64,000 bases of DNA from Sipunculus nudus (Eukaryota > Annelida > Sipuncula > Golfingiida > Sipunculidae): contig CM049311.1 in assembly GCA_026874595.1 (NCBI GenBank), positions 60,142,453-60,206,452 on the forward strand, read 5' to 3'. Position 1 is the first letter of the stretch; each line of letters starts with the position of its first letter. Positions 1 to 12,430 of this stretch are shown here, in pieces. Under the pieces are notes generated by a model. The model searched no databases. It was not told the DNA's origin and saw only the letters and a program-made list of their open reading frames with translations. The position numbers and the translations under genes are program-made.

Positions 1-480
1 TTAAATCAAACACAAAGAGTTGATATAGGCTCTGTCAAAGAAATATAACGAAGTTATATAACTATGCAATGAAACGGGTAAGTTTGACAACATTGCATTA
101 TTAGACACAGCGTTACCTTTGCAGGGGATATTTTGCAGTGGTGCCACTGTCTTCTTCTTTAAAAGTATAATACGTTTAAGGAAAGAATTGTTATACCTTT
201 TCAGGTTTTGTTTCAATTATTTTACAATAAACATTCAAGACTATAATTTTAAAGCATATCATACGTATTTAGAACACTGATAGTATCTCTACAGTTTGTG
301 TTCCATAAAAGTAATGAATATTTACATCAGGAAAATGTTCCCATCACACCTTATTTTTTCATTCTGCTACGAGAAATGCGCCATTTAGAATGTTTGTATA
401 GTTAAAAAACATATATGCTAGCTGCAATAATTCAGTTTCAGTATCTTTTCTCAGCTAAAATGAGATATATCAATTAATAC

Positions 481-3400
481 CTTTGTGTGCTTTTATGGTT
501 GTGGCTTTAACTGCAACTGTGTCCACGAGGCATATCTGATTTGTGGATGTTGCCACAGCAACCAGGGTGCCATCTGTGTTCACCGCCATGTCTCCGGCTT
601 GTTTCATCCCCGGCAAACAGAGCCTGTAATCAAATCCCGAAACCCGATAAAATATGTTGAACTGGAGAAAGTTAATTCTAATTTTTTATATAAAAAATCC
701 TGAAGGTATGATACACATGAACTAAAGGAAATAAGGTAATTATTGCTTTAAATTAAGAAATTTGGACAAAATGACTAATGCATCATAAAATAATTAAACT
801 ATGAAAATCAGAGAGACAAATGTGTTATGAAAACCCTAGAAGAGTTTGCCAGCTCAGAATCGATCTCGGGTCACAAATCATAACATACCTTACCTACTGT
901 ACTGACGTTTGGGGATCTGATAAAAAACATGATCTTGATACGTTAATTAAACTTTGAAAAGAGCTGTAAGAATAATCATTTCAGCATCTTATCAAGCACA
1001 ATCTGATATATTATTTCAGTCACTGAATATCCTTGAGTTACCAAAGATTTATGTTTATTGTGTATTTCTTTCATGTACAAGTTTAACAAGGGTCTCCTAC
1101 CGTCTCTTAAAAATAAATCAATTTAAGTAAATACTAATGTTTAAAAAAACAGACAATGTAAAAATGTATATATGTACCAGTTAGCAAATGTGCAGCAATG
1201 TATATCGACGTGTTTAAGAAAAAGGTTAAACAGTATTTAATGTCTCAAATATGAATTACTAATTCAATATTACACATGGCGTTCAATTATTCATGCACAT
1301 TTTCTGTTAACTGCACAATATTTCCTGTTTTCTCTGTTTGATAAATGTACTGTAATTAGTAAAGGGGCATATATCTTTTTAAGGTCGAGCCCCCTTTGAT
1401 CGATGGCGCAAAATTTATATTTGTTGGTGATGATTCAAGATGTTTTGAAGCAAGTTTCAGCTTGTATTATGCCTTGGTCAATAAAGTTCAACTTCAGCAT
1501 ACAATTCCCTGTCAAAGACAGCATCTTACCAACGTAATTTAATTAATTCTTACTCTTAAGGCTCGTTTCTATTGGCAGAAAAAATGGTTCAAACAGATGT
1601 TAGCTCCGCTATTTTTAAAAATCTTTATAACTTGTGTTAGCATTTATTTATTTTACTGGGAGATTTGGGTGTGAAATGAGCCAAATATTTGTCTGTTTTT
1701 CAGTTTATTTCCCGATAAAGAATACATAATATTATATATAAACGGCTGTGTTGAGGGGAAGGACCAAGGCCAAAGAATAGTTAATAAAATGTTGCTGAGG
1801 AAATATTAAATTTGGACTGAATTTGAATCCGGGATGCTGACGGTTTCTTGGGTAATGCGTTCCCCCTGTAGGTTTAGTATTATCTAAGACGTTACCTGTG
1901 TTTACGACTACCAAACATGGAATCGTAGGCGTTCAGGTATACCCCACGCTCCTCTGTCCTTTCGTTGACAATTTCTTTTTTTCTTTTGGTCTTTACCACT
2001 TTGCGTTCCTGTTTTAACGTCATCTGAATTTCTGTAAATAGAATAAACACTCTTGAAATTTCCTGAAAACATTGCGTCAAATCGGTTATAAATACACTTA
2101 CCAACTACCTATACAAGTAAAGATTTGGCAAGGAAACTTAATACAGTCGCCAGAGTATAATTACATTTAAATTCCATTCTCATTCTGTTTACGATGGCTG
2201 GGAGAGGACATGTAAAGTATTATTTATCTATTAATGTTTTCTTCCCAATTTCTGCGGGCGATGGTTGTGTATAAAGTCTACTGCATGGTATTTCCGGCAC
2301 ACCTGTTTACGTGGCCAGGGTTTTGCACCCCCGGTTTTATAAAGTCCTCTATCCACCGCTGATTAAAGACATAATAACTTACCTTCGATGATACAAAGGA
2401 TCCTGCCATTCCCGCTCCACTGAACGTTCTCGGCTTTAACCGGCTCACGTTGGAGGAAAGCTTTCACTTCTCCACGGTGCATGTTCCAGACGACCACGCC
2501 ATACTCTTTGGCTTGGGCCAAGGCGTGCACGCCGTCAGGGCTCGGCGCTGGAGAGCACCAAAAGAAAACAGGAACTAGACCAAACTGATAATTATACAAA
2601 ATGCATTGGACATACCAACAGGAAGATTCTGCAGAAGAAGCTAAAATGCTTCAAGATTTCAAGTTTCGATTTAAATTTATATTAAATTTATCGGGTATTC
2701 AACATTCCGAACTAGAATCGAATATACCAATGGTCTCACCAAATAGCTGTGAAGGTCCATTCCTGATGTACTTTGAGGGACCAAATGGCGGGTATGACAC
2801 TTGTGTCAGTGGATACAGTACCGGGTCTTGTTCACTGGTCCTGTAAGAGAGTATAAAGAATTTGGTTTACAAGAAATATAAAGGCTACGGTTAACATTAA
2901 AATTTGTAGCAGTCAGTCTTACCAGAACACTGTATATATACCATCTATTCCCGACTATCTCCATATATTTTGCTCATAATCCTACCCCTAACTTTGTTTT
3001 ATTCATAGGATGAATGGACCAAATTTATAACAATAAACGGTCTATTCTAACAGAACGGTAACATGAAAATAAGAACCTATAAATGATGTTGTGTAATGCT
3101 TTCATGGGATTATGAAATAACATAAAAGGACCGTTGCATGTTTTTATTTTATTTTTCTGAATTACTAAATATCTTAAAATAAAATAAAAAAATATGATAT
3201 ATTAATAGCATATTTATCATATACACATTGAATGTGTGAATCTGCCATATCTTTGCACCTCTGTGTAAGGTTACCCAAACGAGAATGCCCCGGGGATATC
3301 TGCAACAAATCCGAGTGGATATTGGAAGAGTGACAAAAACTTACTTCTGCATATCTTCCTCGATATTACTGACCAGTGTTTCAATCCATGGGTCTTTCAC

Positions 3401-3852
3401 GCAACGGAAGCGTCCAAGCACCTGTATTTTAAAAAGTCTAATATAGTATATAGTAAATATAGTATACAGTAATCTAGTAATATATTATAAATTATGGTAA
3501 TATAGCAGTATAGTTAAATGATGAGACTATGCAAAGGCCTTGAACATGTATGCATGTACTTATCACAAAAATCTAGTAATTCCTGAGGTTGATATTTGTC
3601 ATTGATGACTGGAGAACCACGACTCTCAGGTTTCAGACAGTAGACGCCTAACGAGTGATCATCAAATATCTTATAGTAGTTAACCGAACCACTGAGGTGT
3701 ATTTTCTTATCAAACATAAATAATACCTCGATGTGGAATTTGGTCTTCTGTATCCTGGCTGAGGAATACGCACCACGCCGGCTTGGATACCTTCCCCAAA
3801 TGTTCTCCCCATACCACTGAAAGAACTCTTCAAGATATCGGAGATAATTTTC
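481..3852 (-). CDS. NWD1-like gene: WD40 exons
   Basis: Six exons (3852-3727, 3421-3345, 2840-2740, 2547-2383, 2031-1896, 623-481). The first two finish the helical region (ENYLRYLEEFFQWYGENI; RFRCVKDPWIETLV). WD40-type blades are clear in 2547-2383 (SPDGVHALAQAKEYGVVVWN, then WSGNGRILCI) and in 623-481 (MAVNTDGTLVAVATSTNQIC, then LVDT). The exon 2031-1896 inserts a very basic segment (RKVVKTKRKKEIV) between blades. Phases 0/0, 0/2, 1/1, 2/1, 2/2 and 1/1 all chain correctly. At least one more exon is needed after 481; a good acceptor sits at position 31, but the matching frame meets TGA at 8-6. Confidence 0.85.
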
Positions 3853-6752
3853 CTGCAATTAAATTCAGTATAATATCCATTAATGTATTTATATCCATAA
3901 AATGAACAAAACCTGACTAAAATTACATTAATTAAAATTTCATTTTAGTTTTGTGACAGTGTCAGTATTATAAACATCAGAGGTTTAAAGTTATAATTCA
4001 GTAAATTACACAATATCTAAAGGAATTGTGAATAGCATATATATTAATTTCCTGTTCTGTAAAAAAGAAAGAAAGTTTACCTTGTATCGTCCATCCTTCA
4101 AGATATCCGAGATGTCCTCCAGGAGTGGTCTGATGGATTCAGAAGCGGACATCCTGGCAAAAAGCCAAGTAGGATTTGCATAGACGGTAGTTATCAGCTG
4201 ACGCAGGCTTGGATCAGCGTTTACTTCTGCCAGGTAGAAATGGTATGGCACCATACATAGTTTTCGAATGTTGAATTCATCTTCATCGCTACGAGAATAA
4301 TAGTTTGTCCGCTTTGGCTTTGTGGAGATGGAATACTCTTTGTTCATACGGTCTGCATCTGTCAAGGTTTTCTCTGGTTTTCCCAACGTGATGGTTCTCT
4401 TGATGCTGGATGTGGCACTTAGGCAGTCCGCGATATTGCGGTGAAGATCTGAGTTCGTTTTAACATCATTGCAGTACAAAGAAGAGACGGTCTCGTGTAC
4501 CAGTGGGGGACAAAGGTGAAGCGTGATGATATTATCCTGGGTTCTTTCAACCAGGAAAGGAAGACTCTCCCGCAGTCTCAGGAGGAAAAGTGTCGGTATC
4601 CGAGCTACAGTCGGCGCAGGACTGTCTCTGTATATGTCCTTCAAAACAAGATCATCGCAAGATAAAATATCTTCCAGTTCCACTTCGCTAAGCCCGTGCT
4701 TTGCGAGCGCTAGATAACCAAGTGCCCGAGACACACAGACATGCCCCAGTTTCCTCTCCGCAGCGAAACATATTGCTTTGACACATTCTGCAGATGTCTT
4801 GAGGAATGAAGTCTCCTTTACTTCTGTAAAAGAGTACCACTGCTTGACCATCCAGACAGAAAGATCAGCAAAGAGGAAATCCAAAGGATTTGATCTGAGA
4901 CCCTTCTCCAGCAGCTGCCGTTGGTTTGTGCCTGTGAGAGACCTATTTTCTAGAAACAACAGATGATCTGCAAAGGATGTAATGGCATCTGGATGAAGTG
5001 GTCCTAGCGTCACTCTGTGTAGCTTGTCATTATTCCTAAGTTGTTGCTGACCCGTGGATGATGTGGTTATGATCACATGAACATTGGGTGGTAGCTCCGC
5101 TGGCAACCACCATAAAGACTGGGTTTCTTCATCTGGGAGCACCTGATCGATCGAATCAATGATCACCAACAACGACATCATACGGGCTAGTCGTTTACTG
5201 ATCTTTTTCATCAGGAAGTAAATTAAACGTGCCAGCTGTACTGTGCTGTCGCCGCTGTAATCCGGTTTGCCACAGTCTTGAAAGTAAAACGCATCCATGA
5301 CCCTGTTGAGGATTTGCTGAAGCACATAATGAAGTGAAAGCTGTTGGTGGTGGTGTTCGAGGAACAGAGGCACCACAGCAAAACGGTTTGCAGATTTTGC
5401 TCTCAAAGACTTGATAAGGTTTGCCACAGCGACTGATCCGTTTGATTTCTCAGATCCTTGGAGCAGAACCGGCTTTGAACTGGAACCAGATATATCAGTT
5501 TTTAATATGTAATCACAAAGGCGAGCCGCATCGTCTGTGTGTCCATCCACATGGGTGTAGTACCGTAGAGCTCGGGTGTCGATGATGGCTGACTCTGTTG
5601 CACTGTTAGAAGAATAATCGTAACCGTACCTTGTTGACTCTTGTTTACTTTCAAAAAGTTTTACTAAGTACGTTTTACACTGTTGCTGGAACTTTTCTAG
5701 ATACTGCATTTGTGACAGGTTTTTATCAGCATCGAAACCACCTGCTACCCATGGGGCAGTTTCTTCAAAAGCAAAGTCCTTCGCATTTCCGAGCTTTGTC
5801 TTTGGTTCGTCATTACCTCTATATGAATAGTGCTGTCTTACTTTGACAATTGAGCGAGAGCTGGACTTTTCCTTGATCATATTTTTCAGTTTTACTAGTT
5901 CCGCTGAAGCACGTTTATCCTCTGTGAAATTTTGCATATCTGTGGTTCCATCCAGGTGTTGTCTGAAAGCGCTGGAATCGTCCAGCAAAGCTTCTTTGTT
6001 TGACCAGTTTCTCATCCCTGTGATGAGGCTGTGTTTCGGTTTGTCTTCTTGGTTACCAAAATTATAGAAACCAAAACTGTCATCTTCATCGTCTTCTTCC
6101 TCTGGTGGTTCTTGTAGCGCCTGATTTATTTCTTCAACCAGTATCGGATCTGTAATAGTACTTTCATCAAGATTATCGGTATCTTCTAAAATTACTATTA
6201 CAAAAATTGGTACTTTGTTACCTATTACAACAAAATATTTCGTTAATTGCACGACGTTCATTTCAATTTGAATTTTATAAACTTGAATGTTTAATGTATA
6301 GCCTTACAATACATTACCTGCTTTTTCAATTTGTGCATCTTTTGAATCTGAACTAGATGTTGTGATATTCCTCAGGATGAGCAAGAGGGAGTCGTGTAAT
6401 TGCTGCAAGTCTTCTACTGATGCATTCTCCCAGTCCTATAACATTTTGTAAATGCTTTCAAACAAAGTACGAGTCTGTATCTGAACATATTGCAGGTTCT
6501 ACAGCTGATTAAGAGAACACTCAATGCTTCAGTTCATGATGAGGCTTCTACTATTATTTCCAATCAGTGTATACAAATTTCATATTTGATTTGGCTCTAG
6601 AGCTCGCCATCATTTTACTTCCAGTTCGGAATACTGTAAAGAAGTTAGTTCGTTAAAAGTCAATATTTTGTCCAGAGGTGTAGCCAAGATGTGCCGCCGG
6701 GGGGGGGGGGCAAAAACATCAGTCATCGTTTCGTTACTCACCTACAGGTAAC

Positions 6753-6816
<64 letters not shown>

Positions 6817-9800
6817 GGGGACGTAATTCCCAAATTTTCATAGGATAACACTGAAGATAATAAGTAATGCATCACGAACAAATGATTAACAAGTGAGTTT
6901 TCCCTTGTTAAGGGGCTTAAAATGTCACAAGGATATGGAAGTTCTACATTGGAAGATTCATACACACATATTTATTTATTTAATTTCTATGCCATGTGAT
7001 AAATTTAATGTCATGTGAGTAAAAGATAAGAGGTATAACTCGGCACAACGGTAAATCTTACCACATATTTCTTAAATACCTGATCACAAACAAGCTCGCC
7101 CCTGGCAGATGTTTTATGTGCACGGTACGGGAAATAAAGGCGGACACCATAGAGATATGATCCACGGTCTGGTTTGTCCATTCACATGTATTCTTTAAAC
7201 AGGGGAGATGGCCATTATCGTGCAGTTTCCGTATGACTGATATGACGTCAAATCAGTCCAATGTAAATGTGTTCATGGTCCTGTATTTACGGCTAGGTGT
7301 TAACCTTGATCACAAAATAGCATGATCATATTACAGTGTACAGTATTATATACCGTGTTCATTTAATTAATTGTCTACTCACCATCAACACATACTCATG
7401 TTTCGAACAGTTGGTATCTAGTTTGTACCATTTTTGTAACAGGGTCTTCGCCTCTCCCTCTGCGACAGCATTGATTCTCTCAAACTGTTCCTTGTTCAGT
7501 TTCTTAGGGATTCTAGTTGGTCCTAACCTTTCCCCGATCAGACCCTAAACGAATAGTTTGAAACTATAGCTACTGATGTAGTCTGGTCAAATGTTAAATA
7601 TTAAATGTGCTCTGATATGGGATTATAACGATTGGTATATTTGAACCAGAGCAATCGACATAATTATATGACCTAATTCTGAATCGACTCTACTCGAGGC
7701 CATAATGACAAACTACAACAGGATGGATCAAAGAAGAAAACATATACATGTATGGTGGGTATTTTCTGGTAGGACCACTAAGTTGCAAACAAATATTAAA
7801 GTATAAAGACTCTAGCTGCAAGACGTCACTGATAAATGTATCTCATATATCGTTTAGGTTGATAAATTTTAGAGATAAATTTTAATAATAATCAGCTCTT
7901 GCATTTAAAAAATACATAAATACACATTTATAACGCAGAGTAGCAAGCTGATACTCAATATCTGTATTTTTTGTATAGGCCAACTGGTAAAAATACTTTG
8001 ATTCAAGTACTCATTTTGGCATTATTAATATACCATACTCTCTGCGAATGTTATCGACCTGGTTCATCCAATTAATGAATTAGGCAAAGCCTACATAGAA
8101 AACTAATCAATGGAATATATCATGATAATCTCACCCGGAACTGCTTTATTGTACAGGAAGAAGCAATAAATGTGATACAAAGGGAAATCTTACCAGGAAG
8201 TTAACTCGTTTCGATGTCAGCTTGCAGTGTTCAATAATATCAGCAGTGTCGTAGACCATTTCAAACTGCTCTGCGCCAGGCCCGGACCTCAGGTCTACCA
8301 GCTACAGAGTAAAAATTTTATCAAGAAGTTATCTGTACCGGTTATTATATACACATCGGCCGTTTGTTTCATATTCAGAGTTCAGCTTTGGGTGACATCA
8401 TCTTGACTGACCTACTTTCTGTCATCTTAGAGATGCATTTCACTTTTTTTTCAAAATAAACAAGAGCACCGCAAACGTGCATAATACGCCCGTCATGAAT
8501 CTGGTGACCCCTGACCTCATTTAAAAATATGCGTGGATTCTGAAGGAAATTCAGGTGAGAAACTCTATTGGTAAATATGTATAATGAGTTTCATTAAAAT
8601 CCATAGGATTTCTGGTAAGTCACCAAGGTGCCTCCAAAGTGCGGTGACCTCTGAACTAATTGAATATGCATGGATTTTGCTGGAAATCGAACTTAGGCGA
8701 GATATTTTATTGAATAACATTTCTGACGAGTTTTATTGAAATCCTTCATATTCTTAAGAAGTTATCGCGGCGACACCACAAAGTAGCCGATTGAACCGCG
8801 ACCTTATTAAAATATGCGTGGTATTGCCCATAATCGAACTCGGGCGAGATAATCGGTTGGTAAATAATTATTGTGGGTGTCGAGAAAATCCATCAAAGCC
8901 CCGGTAAATTATCGTGGCGACACAAACACTCCGACACTAACGGACGGAGACGGACGGACAGACGGACGGTGGGTATACAATAATACTCCCGTCATATGAC
9001 GCGGGCGGTAAATTTTTCTAACATGTGTCTTCAGCGCACCTTCAGATTATTTTAATTCTTTAATCAGGGGTTAATTTGTGTGTCTCGAAATTGGGGTAAG
9101 GGTGGGCTAAATTTTATTGCCAAATGTTTAACTCATCTTGATCATATGACGAACATATATAACAGCTCACTTAAGAAGGAAGGTTGTCATATATTATATG
9201 TTCAGTGTTTTGTTCATAATTAGGCATAAATCATTCAAGAAACTGCAGGGGGTAACTACAACCCCAGTGGGTCTTTATGTGAGACGAAATAATTAACTAG
9301 AAATGCAGATCTAAGTAAACAGTGAAAGCATGGTATAATGTTATGCAGTTAATTATCACTTAATCTGTGTAATTGTAAAAAAAAATACCTGAAAGTCCAT
9401 ATTTTCATTTTTGCACAACTCCCTCATTTTCTTGAAGACTGTCTTGCTCACGGCATCCCTCTCCGCCTTCATATCTTTAAGTACAGTAAAATAAAAGTGT
9501 TATATTTTCTTCAGTAATTATTACCACACGTGTGTGTTTACTGGGACTTGGACGAGTAGAAACTCCTGGGTAGATTCTTGATTGCTATTTCCGGACCCAG
9601 GCTCGACGACTCGTTGCTATGACAACATTTCACAATTGCTTTTTTTTTAAGACAAAAACACGGTTTTTGCGATTGCTTTTATAAAAAAATTTTCTAACAA
9701 GTGTATGACCAAGTGTATGTGAACGTAATATGACTGTAGAGGTAATTATAAACCAGTGAAAACACCGACTGCAACGACAAGAAACTGTAAACTCACGTTA

Positions 9801-12153
9801 TCTCAATTGGTTAGAAACAAATGAACAGAACTGACTCTTTAGTTAATAAATAGCCCAATAACTAGATTCCTATATGTATAGCAAAACAAGATATATTTCA
9901 AAACTCATTTTAAATAATGGCTTACGAGAAAAGCATTGCAACTGAAGATTTTAAACAAAGACGTATCTTAAATCAATATAGCATATTCGTAGATTTTATG
10001 CATAGCTTAAAACACCATGCACTCAAAAAAATATGATACAATTGCAGGACCTGCAGCACCTAAAATATAATTAATTGGAGCTGAGATTCCTACAGATTAA
10101 GGGAAATGATATGTTCACACAATAAGGATATATCTTGAATATGGGGTTTAAGCCTAAGTTAAGGAGAGGTGTATATTTTTATAAAGTCTTTAAAAATATA
10201 CTTGACAACCATGAGTATTCTTCCCGCATAGTCCGGTTATTTGTTCATGACATTACGTCATTTATAAGTTACCTTACTTTGATGGTAGAAGACTTTTAAA
10301 GTATAAGACATGAACCAACAATCAGCACTTGAATGTACTTTTTTTTATCTGAAAATGGCCTTGAAAATCCTGCAGCTAACATTTAGCCGACAGTGATTTC
10401 GCCCGACAGTTTTGAAGGATACTGTCATCTTTCCACGGGCACCCCCTGATCACCTCGGGATGTGTTCCCATATAAGTGACTCGACACGCGATTTCTAGTG
10501 TTTTCTACACAATAACATTACAAATTTAGGTTGCATTTGGTGATTTTTTTAATATCTTACCAAAGTGAATATAAACATGTCCGAATATATATTTATCTGA
10601 AAAATAAAGAATATGCCACTGGATGTATTTAAAGTTACTCTCCCTCTACGTCCCGCATTTTCGTCGTCACACACTGCTAATCATTGAAACGTCCTTGTGA
10701 TAGAGAAAGGTGGCTTCGTATAAACATTGTTGCTTTTTTCAATTGATTCAACTCATCTCTCTTCATCACCATCACTGAACATCGTCTTTGTATTCAGCAT
10801 GCTGGATTTGCTTTATAGGCATATGTTGTAAACACGGATATGCCCTCCCTTCGTGACGTCATTTTTATAGGGAATTCCCACGCGAATGCCGCGCGACAGG
10901 TCTTTGGATCGCTACCCGGAGTTGTTTAGAAAATCGCTCTCGCGCTCATGGAAAAATAGCTTATTGTCGCTATACAATGGATAAAACAACGTCGTTGACT
11001 TCGTACATAATCAGTCCCGCAGCCGATGCAGATCGCATGATATATTAATATAAAATTCCAGCAACAGTAAGGCCGTATACGGTACGATAGGATGTATAGG
11101 ACACACAGAAAATTATTTTCTTATCGTTTGCGCATTAGATCATTATCACGTGCGCACGCGCTATAAATTGATTTTAGTGTGTCCTGTACGAGCCACAGTA
11201 GCCATGAACCAAAATCATCTTGTTCATTATTGTGATGGAGCAATTGTGACCTGAGCATCTGACATAAATTAACATTTTAAGAGTTTATAAGCTGCACCCG
11301 ATCAGTGTCTAATGAACTTTTTTTTCATGCATTTGTTTCACGTCCTTGACATCTGATACTTGTTTGAAGATGGTATACCGGTATGGAATATATGGTTTGG
11401 TATAAATTTTACTTAATTTAAATTTATATTTCTTTTATTTTATCTCTTTATAACTTTATTCAATATTTGTTCGTTTATTATTTTATGGTGTTTTTACCTT
11501 CTTTACTCACAGACGATTTGTTTTTAGGCATTTAACGGGTTATACGCAACCAAAAGTATTCCGACTTGGTTTTGGATATATTTATTTGAAAAGGGGACTT
11601 GTGAAAACAATTGATGCTAAATTAATCGGATACCACCTTTTTGTTTGTTAGAAATAAACCAATAGGCCTAGCATTCATAGTAAGGAATTAGATTTAATCG
11701 AATTCATTTAGAAAACATTCTTTTCCCAAGAAATTTGACCGATGTGACCGGATCACCGGTCACATGCATAATCCTGAGTTAAACACTTTTATTAAAATAA
11801 ATATTTCAAAACCAAGATTAGGACCAAAAAAAGAACAATATCTTTAAAAAATTAAATTCAAACTAATAAACAAAGAACGATTCTCAAGTTCAACTGGTTT
11901 ACCTGCAGTGTTTGAGCTCAGGTACAACTTGACACACTGCGGGTCAGGTAACGGTAGCTGACCATCCAGTAAGGCGTACACTGCGTTTCCGTGTTTTGAC
12001 ATGACTCTTGGCTTCTCATCGGTCTCGTCGCCAAACCGTGTTGACCCTCCTCCAAACCCCCGTCCTGACCCTCCTTCTTTCCACTGAAATGTAATGAAAA
12101 CCAAATCAAATTTGCTGGGGTTCAATTTTGGCTTTTTAAATATATTCCTGTCA

Positions 12154-12221
<68 letters not shown>

Positions 12222-12366
12222 GAGAGGAAGAAAGAGAAAGAGAGAGAACATGAATACACAGAAAAGTCGGTTCACTCTGAATGGGGATTGAGTCAATGAA
12301 GTAGGTAGTACTCTGACGTCACTACTTCCATCTCTAAACAATGGACCAACATGGCTAATCATACTG

Positions 12367-12430
<64 letters not shown>

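Noticed and set aside
6742-6850. 109-bp minus-strand candidate exon running through (AT)n
   Set aside because: Splice sites look fair, but the phase required contains an immediate TGA and the rest is IYIY repeat translation.
7062-7192. Open minus-strand stretch in two frames with usable donors, located between NWD1-like exons
   Set aside because: One frame has a compatible acceptor but a wrong downstream phase; the other has the right downstream phase but no compatible acceptor. Joining 7383 directly to 6435 is in phase (0/0) and fits the DUF4062 order, so no exon is needed here.
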